Assembly (NCBI GenBank): GCA_021904315.1
Contig: CM038922.1
Span: 18,222,347 to 18,286,346 of the forward strand
From: Sphagnum magellanicum
Lineage: Eukaryota > Streptophyta > Sphagnopsida > Sphagnales > Sphagnaceae
Direction: 5' to 3'
Length of the DNA stretch: 64,000 nucleotides
The notes under the pieces are model-generated. The model was not told the origin of the DNA and made no database searches. It saw nothing but the letters and a program-made list of their open reading frames with translations. Below, in pieces: positions 24,576 to 36,752 of this stretch. Each line of letters begins with the position of its first letter. Within the stretch, counting starts at the first letter, position 1. Made by a program: the position numbers and the translations under genes.

Positions 24576-27500
24576 TGCAGGGGAGAGGATAGAGGGAGAT
24601 TGCAACATACCATTTATGTCATTTTTCAAATGATTCTACATTTTGAAAATTCCTATATCCTTGGTTTTCTAGCATATGTTGAATCCCAAATTCTATAACC
24701 CCCTGGCTGCTCTTAAATTGCAAGAGCTTCTTCTCATGACAGATCCCTTCAGAAATCTTCTCCTCCAAATCTTTACACACAGACATGGGTTGTCTCAATC
24801 TGCTAAATAAATGGGTCGAAATTTTCCACCCACAGTCTAAGCAATATGCTTCTTATAAGCTGGTAATCTGAAAAGTCTTGCAGCCTGAATGATTTAATCT
24901 CTATGTATTGTGCCATTAAGAAAGTGTCAAACAGTGTGGGAAATAATTATTTGGTAGGATTTCCATAGTACTTGGGATCCTTGGTATGTTTCACCAAAGC
25001 CCCAGTTGGGAGGTGCCACATCCATGGATGTTAAAGTTTGACTGGCACCAGTGGTGACCATGAAAGACGACTGTGATATCAAAAACTAAGCAATGAAAAA
25101 TATCCCAATGTAACTCCAGTATACTCCAACGGCAAAATGAAGCTTAGTTGTTGAAGGTCATAGCTCTTCATTGCAATATAAAATACCTAGGACACCCATA
25201 TTTCACATCTAATAGAAATCTTGATGGTAGACATGAAGAAAAAGGCTATCACAAATGCAAACATTGAAGTTGTACAATTGACTAAAGAATTAAACATCAT
25301 GAGCAGCATAATAATACAAAAATCATAGGGTCGACAGAAGACACGTTAGCTATGCAAAAATCTTCAGGTATAAAGAATTATGAGCTCAATGAGATCTAAA
25401 GCAAGTTAATAGCAATGGTGTGTGACCAAGACATTGCAAAAGGGACCTTTGTGAAGGCAGACTTTGATGAGGTGCATTTCAAATTTGAGACTCAGAGGAG
25501 CTTACCAAAATGAAAGCCTTAAATCAACACCAGAAAATCAACAGCGGATGTCAAATATTGAGAGCAAAGACATTAAGTTGCAACATGATTGTGAGGAACA
25601 TTGATGCTCAAAAAGAAAGTTCTTTTGGTGGAGGTGGATGCTAGAAACCAACCAATCTGAATACCACACTCTTGACCTCTGTTTCTGAATGCAAATGGTG
25701 CTACTTTAGAAAATGATCCTACTTTCTTTCTTGGCAAATTTCCAATGATCTCCAATGCAATTAGCACAGGTGTAAAAATTAAAATTTGGGATAAATCCAA
25801 GTATCCCCTACACCTCCAACAACCAAAAATAAATATTTAAAGGCTCAAACCAACCCACTCTGGAAGAAAAACAAACCCTTTCCCACCTCCACCTATTAAG
25901 ACCCCTAGAACCCCACTCCCTCCCCCCCTCCAAGAAAAGAATTTAAAATAAAAATAAAATCATGACCCTCCTAAACCCCTAGCCGACTCATCCTTCAGGA
26001 AAGAAAAAACCGCACCCAAATCCCCTCACCCACCCTCCAAATCCAAAAATGCCTCCCCCAACACCCTCGCCTCCCCTCCCCAATCAAAAAGTTGATATTT
26101 TCAACTTCTTAGACTGTCCGCCTATTCAAGCCAGTCTTGGACTGTGCACCCTATTTTAAGCCAGTTATATGCGCACCCACGTCGGCAACCCCTTCCCAGC
26201 CCGTCTTTTTCCAAAACCGCCCACAGTCAGGGTGACTTTATGGACCCCTGGAACTCAAGGCGAAAAAATTAATAGGGTATGACACACCCTGTGAAACTCC
26301 CGGTGAATTTACCGATTTCTCTAATGTATGCCCAACTCCACTACAGGCATGACCAGTGAGTATGTGATGAAGATTCAACAACAGCTCACATGTCAGCAAA
26401 CCATTTCTGTTGCCTTAAGTATTGTTTGTATGCCAAAGGGAAGTTCTCAAATGGGCCACTTTACTTGGGGAGCACTTCAAACGGCCGATAAGTCTTCTTT
26501 GCTGACAAACGCTCAGTTCAGAGGGTCCAGCCAGTGTTTCTTTTTTTCTCATGTGGCATCAAAACTGGCAATCAGCCACAAGAGGATTTAGTCAGGTCTG
26601 GTTACAAGACCAATAAAGAAGTAAAAATTATGGCAATCTTACTACATGTTGGCAAACCAATAGAACCTATTAACTAAATATGGGGATTTCAAAAGAAGAA
26701 AGCTAGAGATCTGCCCAAATCCTTCAAAAAACATTTTTGGCTATTTAGTAACTCTCTTCTTCCTGAAAATGTGACAATTTTTTAAGGATTTTTTCAAAAA
26801 GTTCCCTTGACCATGTTGCTTGGGACTTTCATTTATAGCAAAATGGCGAATTTCAGGCACGAAAATTTCACCAGTTCCAGCTCCAACAACCCCAATTATA
26901 TCTGCTGACTCAGGTTGTGCATTATCAAACAATGACCAAATCCATCAATTCTGTAATGCCTGAAAAGCACCGGTGACAGGAAAAATTTCAAGTTTGAAAC
27001 CTACACATGCTCAAGTTCGGGGTCAAGCACCAACATGGGGCACGTGCCATGACTTAATGGCAAATGAAATTATGAACAATGTTTCCCAGCAGGTAATCAG
27101 GGGAGAAAAAGCTACACAATGCAAAGAGTTGATATACTCTATATAAGAGGAAAGTTCTGACTAAGGATTGCTAACCGGCCTCACTTTTCTTTGCTGACAC
27201 ATGGACGGTGTAGTCCATCAATGACCACTTGCATCCATTATCTTATAGCCAGAAAATCCAGTGATCACAGGAAGTTGCAGGTCTAGTACTCACGCACAGA
27301 CTGCATTGCTTTATTAAAGACTTCCAATCTTGAGCAATGTGAAAGCACAAGACGACAAGAGAAAAGACAGAAAAGCATCCAGCTGCAATAATATATTCCT
27401 GAGTAAAGTTCTGAACGGGTAGCACAGAAAACTTTAACCAGCCTAAATTATGGCACACGGTTTGCACCATCCTAGAAGGACCACTTGGATCCTTTCTCTC

Positions 27501-29122
27501 AACCTCTAATCAGAACCACCTTCCAAGATGTTCGCTAGTGCGGCATAAATGCAAGGAATCCAATGGACTAATTCTCCCTTGGCTCAAATTTGCATCCCGG
27601 AGTTTGCTACAATTTTTATCAAGGTTGGTTCCCTTGTTGTGCTATTGCCGTCAATCTCTTCAAATATGTTTATACAGCTTTGTGGCTCAATGCAACAAGA
27701 GAAGTGTTCATCATCCAATCACCACGTGCAAATGCTTCTCACATATCATCACATCTTTTATGTCAAACCTGGTATGTCTCAAACACCAAAACTTTGGTTC
27801 CATGTCCTTGAACACATTCGTAATATTATGAATATTTGACCTCAAGTAACGATTGTATAATGATTCAAATTTGCACAAATGCTCATCTACCATGATTTTC
27901 TATTAAGGTGGGTTAACTTGCTGTTTTTCTTGATTGCCATAGTGTTCACATGCATTTCATTGGGCTAGCAACCAACGCTAAAAGACAACAAAAATTATCA
28001 AGGTCATTTGAACATCACATCTTTTGCAATTTCTCAAAACTTGTAGGTATGTGTTTCACACACAAACTTCTATCATCTTGATCAATATGTCTTGCAACAT
28101 CAAAATTAAGTTTGTGTTCTTATTCAAGGATGTGAAAGGTATGAAGTTGTGATGAATGGAATGAGTGAATAACTAAAACATGAATATGATATTTTTAGGT
28201 TTCAAATAGGATTATATTAAAGAGTTTAATTTGAACAAAAGTGGGACTCGCATTAGCTAGCTACTCCAAATCGTTTTGCAACAATTAAAAGTTATGAATT
28301 TCGCATAAATAGAATACTACAATAGTAATGTTTGCCAAGGTTTGTGCATATGCATATAAATATGCATGTGATGGAATTGTGCAACAACATTGTTCAACAA
28401 TGATCAAGTTTATCATTCAAAATCACATTGAAATGGAATATCAACACGAAAACTAACTACATCAATGCATGTTTTAAATGATTCAATAATTTGTTCTTTG
28501 TAATTTATGATTTGTCCATTTATTGTTCGATCGAATCAATTTTGTAAACATTCAAGTTGCATGACAAGGGAATGGGAAGAGAAATTTCAATAGTAAGACA
28601 TGATACAAAATAATGATCAATCAATTTTTTGGCCAAAAATCACCAAAAGGTAACACAAGTTCTTACATACATATTATTTTGTTGCAAATTCTTTTTTTTG
28701 GAATTTTTTTGCTTAAAAGTGATTCTTAAATATGTTTAGGGTGAAAGTGTTGTTACACCTATGCCTATTGGTTCCAAATTATTAGAGTTCCTTGAAATAA
28801 TGTTGTTAGGTAAATCAAATTTTGCCTAGGGATGCTTGCCACCTTAACTCCATCAAGAAATGGAAATATATATATTGATTTGGACACACATCTTTTATCT
28901 ACATTTATTGAATTGAACAAATTGCATAATGTAATGAAGTGTTTATTACCAAATCACATTTTTAAAACTAAGTGGAATAATCATCAATGATAAGAATTAT
29001 GTATGTTAATCATTGTGTAAGTAATGATTACATTTCAAATCTATACGAAAGTAAGGTGACATATGTTTGGTGGAATATCCCCCCAAAAAAAATTCTATTA
29101 TAATTATTTTGTTTCATGTTCA

Positions 29123-29125
<3 letters not shown>
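24576..29125. other. intergenic stretch, no gene recognised
   Basis: Mixed composition. A CT/C-rich segment lies at about 25800-26100. Short open frames at 25573-25800, 26328-26591, 27243-27470 and 27538-27840 have no recognisable family. A 36-bp segment at 27271-27306 recurs at 42138-42173. I could not identify promoter elements for the downstream kinase gene. Confidence 0.5.

Positions 29126-29158
<33 letters not shown>
29126..29158. repeat. TA dinucleotide microsatellite (about 16 units)
   Basis: An uninterrupted TA run just upstream of the first decayed TPR-coding repeats. Confidence 0.95.
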
Positions 29159-29161
<3 letters not shown>

Positions 29162-29198
29162 CCATTATTTCATGTTCTTGACAAATGAAATGCTTATG

Positions 29199-29564
29199 GA
29201 AAAACCATGGAAGACCTTCACAAGGCTAGTGTTCATGAATTAAACAATGGAGTCATTTAAATAAGACACAGGAAAATGTGAAAAAAGGTGTTGAAAGACT
29301 ATCAAGTAGCCTTGAAAGACCTTGACAAGGTTTATGTTCAATGAACCAAAAGTGTATTAAGTTTAACTTGTGCACATGAAAAAAAAGGTTTTCAAGGGAG
29401 ATGAAAAAACTTTGAAGACTTTAACAAACATGTTGTTATTAAACCAAGCATTGCACATATTTTAGGGATTTTTATTAATATGTCAAACATGTGTTGAACA
29501 ATTATGAAGGAGCTTTCAAGGACCTTGACAAGGTTCATGTTTTGAACCAAACAATGCGTTCACT
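29199..29564 (+). pseudogene. decayed TPR-coding repeats upstream of the kinase gene
   Basis: Short segments recognisably match the 102-bp unit of the downstream array, for example GGAAGACCTTCACAAGGCT, GAAAGACCTTGACAAGG and AAGGACCTTGACAAGGTTCA. Frameshifts and stops interrupt them, so they cannot be translated continuously. They show that the array once extended further 5', or that unprocessed sequence lies upstream. This makes the annotated start of the kinase gene uncertain. Confidence 0.75.
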
Positions 29565-32500
29565 TTGAATAGTCATGAAAGAATGAGACATATGTTGAAT
29601 GATTATCAAAGAACTTTAGATGATTTTAATAAGGCTCATGTTCTTGAACCAAATAATGCATTCATTTTGTGGACATGTGAAAAGGTCAAAATGATGATGG
29701 ATGATTATCAAGGAGCTTTGGAGGAATTCGACAAGGTTGATGTTCTTGAACAAAACAATGCAATCACTTTGAGGACTTGTGAAAATGTAAGAAGGATGTC
29801 AAATGACTATGAAGGAGCCTTGGAGAACATTGACAAGGTTGGTATTCTTCAACCAAACAATGCATTCACTTTGCGAATTCGTGCAAAAGTAAAAAAGATG
29901 TTGGATGAGTATCAAGGAGCATTGGAGGACCTTCACAAGGCTGATGTTTTTGACCCAAACAATACAACCACTTTGAAGATTTTTGGAGATCTCAAAAAGA
30001 TGTTGCATGACTATCAAGGAGCCTTGGAGGACCATGATAAGGCTGATGTTCTTGAACCAAACCATGCATTCACTTTGAGGACTCGTGGAAATGTCAAAAG
30101 CATGTTAGATCACTATCAACGAGCCTTGGAAGACCTTGACAAAGCTGATGTTCTTGAACCAAACCATGCATTCACTTTGAATGTTCGTGGAAATGTCAAA
30201 TGCATGTTAGATGACTATCAAGTAGCCTTGGACGACCTTCACAAGGCTGATGTTCATGAACCAAATGATGCATTCACTTTGAAGACTCGTGGAGATGTCA
30301 AAAGGATGTTAGATGACTATCAAGGAGCCTTGGAGGACTTTAACAAGGTTGATGTTCTTGAACCAAGCGATGCATTCACTTTCAGTATTCGTGGAGCTGT
30401 CAAAAGGATGCTAAATGACTATCAAGGAGCCTTGGAGGACCTTCACAAGGCTGATGTTCTTGAACCAAATGATGCATTCACTTTCAGGAGTCATGGAGAT
30501 CTCAAAAGGATGTTAGATGCATATCAAAGAACCTTGGAGGACCTTGACAAGGCTGATGTTCTTGAACCAAACGATGCATTCACTTTGAGGATTCGTGGAG
30601 ATGTCAAAAATAACCTAAAAGACTATCAAGGAGCCTTGGAGGACCTCGACAAGGCTGATGTTCTTGAACCAAACCATGCATCCACTTTGAGGACTCGTGG
30701 AGATGTCAAAAGGATGCTAGATGACTATCAAGGAGCCTTGGAGGACCTCGACAAGGCTGATGTTCTTGAACCAAACCATGCATCCACTTTGACGACTCGT
30801 GGAGATGTCAAAAGGATGCTAGATGACTATCAAGGAGCCTTGGAGGACCTTGACAAGGCTGATGTTCTTGAACCAAATGATGCATTCATTTTGAAGACTC
30901 GTGGAGATGTCAAAAGGAAGTTAAATGACTATCAAGGAGCCTTAGAGGACCTTGACAAGGTTAATGTTCATGAACCAAACGATGCATTCACTTTGAGGAG
31001 TCGTGGAAATGTCAAAAGGATGTTAGATGACTATCAAGGAGCTCTTGAGGACCTTGACAAGGCTGATGTTCTTGAACCAAACGATGCATTCACTTTGAGG
31101 ACTCGTGGAGATGTCAAAAGGATGCTAGATGACTATCAAGGAGCCTTGGAGGACCTTGACAAGGTTGATGTTCTTGAACCAAACCATGCATTCACTTTGA
31201 CGACTCGTGGAGATGTCAAAAGGATGCTAGATGACTATCAAGGAGCCTTGGAGGACCTTGACAAGGCTGATGTTCTTGAACCAAACCATGCATTCACTTT
31301 GAGGATTCGTGGAGATGTCAAAAAGATGCTAGATGACTATCAAGGAGCCTTGGAGGACCTTGACAAGGCTGATGTTTTTGAACCAGACAATGCATTCGCT
31401 TTGAGTGTTCGTGGAAATGTTAAAAATAAGCTAAAAGACTATCAAGGAGCCTTGGAGGACCTTGACAAGGCTGATGTTCTTGAACCAAACGATGCATTCA
31501 CTTTGAGGACTCGTGGAGATGTCAAAAGGATGCTAGATGACTATCAAGGAGCCTTGGAGGACCTTGACAAGGCTGATGTTCTTGAACCAAACGATGCATT
31601 CACTTTGACGACTCGTGGAGATGTCAAAAAGATGCTAGATGACTATCAAGGAGCCTTGGAGGACCTTGACAAGGCTGATGTTTTTGAACCAAACGATGCA
31701 TTCACTTTGAGGACTCGTGGAGATGTCAAAAGGATGCTAGATGACTATCAAGGAGCCTTGGAGGACCTTGACAAGGCTGATGTTCTTGAACCAAACGATG
31801 CATTCACTTTGAATATTCGTGGAGATGTCAAAAAGATGCTAGATGATTATCAAGGAGCCTTGGAGGACCTTGACAAGGCTGATGTTCTTGAACCAAACGA
31901 TGCATTCATTTTGAAAAATCGTGGAAATGTCAAAAAGATTCTAAATGACTATCAAGGAGCCTTGGAGGACCTTGAGAAGGCTGATGTTCTTGAACCAAAT
32001 GATGCATTCACTTTGAGGAGTCATGGAGATGTCAAAAGGATGTTGCATGACTATCAAGGAGCCTTGGAGGACCTTGACAAGGCTAATGTTCTTGGACCAA
32101 ACAATGCATTCACTTTGAATGTTCGTGGAATTGTCAAAAATCAGCTAAGAGACTATCAAGGAGCCTTGGAGGACTTCGACAAGGCTGATGTTCTTGAACC
32201 AAACCATGCATCCACTTTGAGGACTCGTGGAGATGTCAAAAGGATGTTAGATGACTATCAAGGAGCCTTGGAAGACTTTGACAAGGCTGATGTTCTTGAA
32301 CCAAATGATGCATTCACTTTCAGGAGGCGTGGACATGTCAAAATGATGTTAGATGACTATCAAGGAGCCTTGGAGGACCTTGACAAGGCTGATGTTCTTG
32401 AACCAGGCAATGCATTCGTTTTGAGTGTTCGTGGAATTGTCAAAAATAAACTAAAAGACTATCAAGGAGCTTTGGAGGACCTTGACAAGGTTGATGTTCT

Positions 32501-35500
32501 TAAACTAAACGATGCATTCATTTTGAGGACTCGTGGATATGTCAAAAGGATGCTAGATGACTATCAAGGAGCCTTGGAGGACCTTGACAAGGCTGATGTT
32601 CTTGAACCAAACGATGCATTCACTTTGACGACTCGTGGAGATGTCAAAAGGATGCTAGATGACTATCAAGGAGCCTTGGAGGACCTTGACAAGGCTGATG
32701 TTCTTGAACCAAACGATGCATTCACTTTGACGACTCGTGGAGATGTCAAAAGGATGCTAGATGACTATCAAGGAGCCTTGGAGGACCTTGACAAGGCTAA
32801 TGTTTTTGAACCAAACGATGCATTCACTTTGAAGATTCGTGGAAATATCAAAAATAAGCTAAAAGATTATCAAGGAGCTTTGGAGGACCTTGACAAGGCT
32901 GATGTTCTTGAACCAAATATTGCATTCATTTTGAAGACTCGTGGAGATGTCAAAAGGATGTTAAATGACTATCAAGGAGCCTTGGAGGACCTTCACAAGG
33001 CTGATGTTCTGAAACCAAACAATGCATCCACTTTGAAGAGTCGTGGAAATGTCAAAAGGATTTTAGATGATTATCAAGGAGCCTTGGAGGACCTTGACAA
33101 GGCTAATGTTCTTGAACCAAACAATGCATTCACTTTGAAAAATCGTGGAAATGTCAAAAGGATTCTAAATGACTATCAAGGAGCCTTGGAGGACCTTGAG
33201 AAGGCTGATGTTCTTGAACCAAATGATGCATTCACTTTGAGGAGTCGTGGAGATGTCAAAAGGATGTTGCATGACTATCAAGGAGCCTTGGAGGACCTTG
33301 ACAAGGCTAATGTTCTTGGACCAAACAATGCATTCACTTTGAATGTTCGTGGAATTGTCAAAAAAAAGCTAAAAGACTATCAAGGAGCCTTGGAGGACCT
33401 TCACAAGGCTGATGTTCTTGAACCAAACAATGCATTCACTTTAAGAGTTTATGCCCACACAAATTGGAGTTTAAACAAATATCAAGCAGCATTGGAAGCC
33501 ATGGATAAACTTCAGTTTCTCGAACCAAATGATGATTTCATATTGCAAAGTCGAAAATGGTTGAAATGGATGTTGGATGAATATCAACCCACAATAAAAT
33601 TACTGCCATTAAATTCAAAAATTCGATCATTTACATACAATGAATTGAATCTTGGAACAATGTTGGGGAAAGGAGCATCTGGTAAGGTGTATCAAAGTTG
33701 TTGGGAAAACACCAAGATTGCGATTAAAGTTTTGGAATGGAGTGGCGATCATAATGAAGGCGCCAAAAAATCTTTCATATCAGAAGTGAACACCTTGGGA
33801 TCAATTGAACATATCAATTTGGTTCGTCTTTTGGGTTATTGTATCGAAGGCGTAAAGCACATGGTGGTGTATGAATACATTTCAAATTCATCTCTTGACA
33901 AACAGCTCAAGGAAGATAAAAATTTGGATTGGGATAAACGAATATGCATCATTATAGGGGTTGCTCAAGGATTGGCATACTTGCATCATAAACGTGATCC
34001 AGCCATTCTCCATCTTGACATCAAACCACAAAATATCCTTTTGGATAAAGATTACATCGCAAAATTGGCTGATTTTGGGTCGGCAAAAATTTTAAATGGC
34101 AAGGATGAAAATGTGGTATGTGCCCCACCATTCTTTTTTTGTTGATTAAGTGCATGGGCATTATATCTTAATGCAATTATGAACCTTGCAAATTTGAACA
34201 CTCTTGTGGGCCACAATTTATTAATTTTATATTTTAATTATTATAGGTCATGGAATAAATATGATAAACAATCACAATTTAAAATGAATATTTGAAAAAA
34301 AATTAATGTAATAATTCATGAAATTACACATTTTATATTACAATTTTTATTTATATGTTTGCACAAGTAATGACACAAGGATTGCGACTTTTGTGATTAA
34401 AAAAAATCAAGTTTCCTATTGGTATTAGACCATCTTGGGTGTGACTTTTATGAACTTCAACATGTATATTCAATGCATGCAATGCCCATTGAAATTATTG
34501 ACTTTTTTGAAAGTTTAAATTCAGATTACATTGGGATCAACTTCTAGGCCAGGAACAAGTGGATATATGGCACCGGAAATTCATTCAAATCAAGCATCGA
34601 CAAAAAGTGATGTGTACAGCTTTGGAGTATTGTTGATTCAACTTGTGAATGGATCACCATTGACTTTAGATGGAAATGAAATTCTCATTCACAACTTCAT
34701 CCAATGGGTACGAGAGGTTCATGAAGAAGAAAATGGATTTCAACAAATTTTTGATGTTGCAATCAATAATTCAATTGTTGGGTTTGATCAAAATGAAGCC
34801 AAATTACTTTTGCAAATTTCCCTTCAATGCATCAAGGTAAATTTTGTGCCAAATCTTTTATTTTATCGTTCAATTTGTGGTCAAGAAAATTTCAAAAACC
34901 AAAATCATGGATTTCATGTAATATTTGAAACAATATGAAACACTAGTAGAAATCTTGTTGTTTAAGACCATTCCTTGTGCAATTATGTGTGACTAAATGT
35001 TGTTATGACTATGAATGGTTGCCTTTTAGACTAATTTTCAAATTTGGATGGATTTTGGTCTTCTTTTCAACTAGGTTGCAACTATGACCTATTTCATCTT
35101 TCAATAGGTTGATTGTTCATGATGTTTTTGTATTTTTTACAACATCATATATGTATTTAGTTGCACATGCAACCAAAATAGTTACATTATAGTTACATAA
35201 GGTACATATGCTACCTAATAGCTACACATATAGATTATTTAATAATACATACTTATATATATGTATATACCTACCTACTAAATGCCTACCTACCTATGAG
35301 GCCTATTTAATTATAAATATTTATTTAGAGGTTATCTAAATAGGTATTTTAAATAATTAATTATTTAAAAACTATTTAAATTTTACTTAAAATAGATATT
35401 ATCTAAATAGATACCTACTAAAAACTTATGCTACCTAGTAGGTAGGCTATGTAATAGTATGTGTTAAGGAATAGTTGCAGTCAAGTTACAACTATGTGAC

Positions 35501-36752
35501 TAAGAATTACAATTAAAATTTTATCCCATATTTTTTATCTTCTATTTCGAATTTATGAACTATATAAGTAGGTTGGTTTGGTGTAGTAAACACATTCAAT
35601 TTTTTCAATTGCCATATGGGAGGAGCTAATCACATAGGCTCCACCCAATATGCTAAACTTAAAATAAAATGGGATTTTGTTGTAAAAATTTAGACCTAGA
35701 CCTAAGTACCTATCTACCTAAGCTAGACCATGGCTAGGTGGCTTAGGCTTAGGCTAGGTGCCACATGGCCTATTGTAAATGGCCTAGCTTGAAATTAGGT
35801 TAGGTACATTAGGCACTTAATTAGGCTAGGTGGCCTAACCTAGGCCTAGCTTATGTGCCAAGTGGCCTGTCATAAGTGGTCCAACCTTAAATTAACCCTA
35901 ACTAATTATAATATTAAGTTGCCACGTGGTGCAATCTTAGGCCACCACATGGCATAATATAGTTATTTTAATTGGATAGTTGAAAAAAATTCTAATGATG
36001 CCATGTGTTACATTCTTAAGCTATCATGTGTGAATATATTGGTGTACATTGTAGTTGTAAGTGTAGTTGTAAGAACTCATCCTTGGATGCATGTATAAAA
36101 TCACCATACATGTATTGTATGAAAAAAAATACTTCATCCATTGTTTGCAACTAGCATCGTTTGTAATTGGTCGTTTGCTACTAAGTTGACTTTTAGTCGC
36201 AAACGTTGTTTGTGACTAAAATTTAGTTGCAAACCACGCCTTTTCTACAAATGAAATAAGTTAAATTGGATTGTTTAATGAATGTAAAACTTCTTTAAAA
36301 GGTTTGCACATGCAAATGGTACATTCAATTTCACTTGGAATTCCTTTAAACCATTTGCATGATTGATATGTAAAGTCAATTTGAGTATCCTAGTTTCAAA
36401 TAACATAAAATTATGTTGTGAATACATATATAAATTGGTTTCAACATTCCTTTTTGAAGGATATATGTTCAAATTATGTCATGAAAATTGGGACATGAAC
36501 ATATGGTCATATTTATTAGAGCATTTTGCCATGGTTTGATTGTAATGTATAACAATTACATAATAAACATCTAACTTTTATGACATTTGTTTCTTACAGG
36601 AAGACCCAATTCAAAGACCAGAAATGCAAAAAATTTTGCAACTTTTGGAAGGATTGAACAAAAAGAAGGGATGTCAATATATTGCCACATTAATCCAAGA
36701 ATCTTTCAACACATTATCGAGAAGATTTGGATCCATTTTCAAAAGGATGTGA
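29565..36752 (+). CDS. TPR-array protein kinase (39 TPR-type repeats plus non-RD kinase), three exons
   Basis: Exons are 29565-34115, 34525-34836 and 36600-36752, each with GT-AG borders and phase 0, giving about 1,671 residues. Residues 10-1335 are 39 repeats of exactly 34 residues with TPR landmarks (Gly8, Ala20, Ala27, Pro32). The kinase domain begins near residue 1358. It has a glycine loop GKGASGKVY, the lysine in IAIKVLEW, catalytic loop HLDIKPQN (Leu instead of Arg before Asp, so non-RD), DFG in LADFGSAK, GTSGYMAPE and a C-lobe ending near QRPEMQ. HxDIKPxNILLD is typical of plant LRK10-like and S-domain kinases. I see no signal peptide or membrane helix, so I infer a cytoplasmic protein. 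TPRs bind peptide partners, so this may be a signalling scaffold or immune-type kinase. The start is uncertain because decayed repeats precede it. No stops or frameshifts interrupt the exons. Confidence 0.82.
29592..33569 (+). repeat. tandem array of 39 coding 102-bp units (34-residue TPR)
   Basis: The units are in frame without any length variation. Central units are near-identical in DNA: the units at about 32550 and 32652 are identical over 102 bp. The first five and the last two are clearly diverged. Some units carry variant words (KLKDYQ, ILNDYQ, MLHDYQ) that recur in a fixed order, showing block duplication within the array. Confidence 0.93.
34941..36253. mobile_element. non-autonomous CACTA (En/Spm-type) element in kinase intron 2
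   Basis: The left end is CACTAGTAGAAA, the canonical CACTA terminus. The right end TTTTCTACAAATG is its degenerate inverse. A 3-bp duplication AAA flanks it (34938-34940 and 36254-36256). Near the ends, short words such as GTTGCAAAC, GTCGCAAACG and GTTTGTGACTAA recur in both orientations, as expected for subterminal transposase-binding repeats. The interior of about 1.3 kb has no coding capacity, but includes a CTAGG/TAGGC-rich segment at about 35690-35890. It lies entirely inside an intron. Confidence 0.75.

Noticed and set aside
29799..30065. Antisense open frame opposite the first TPR units
   Set aside because: It is a shadow of the repeat-coding strand. Its repeated residues mirror the sense codons.
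29592..33569. Regularly spaced repeats that could suggest a CRISPR array
   Set aside because: The 102-bp units are contiguous coding repeats without spacers, in a plant gene.
35140..35480. TACCTACC / GGTAGGTA inverted words as a separate MITE
   Set aside because: They lie inside the CACTA element and have no ends or duplication of their own.
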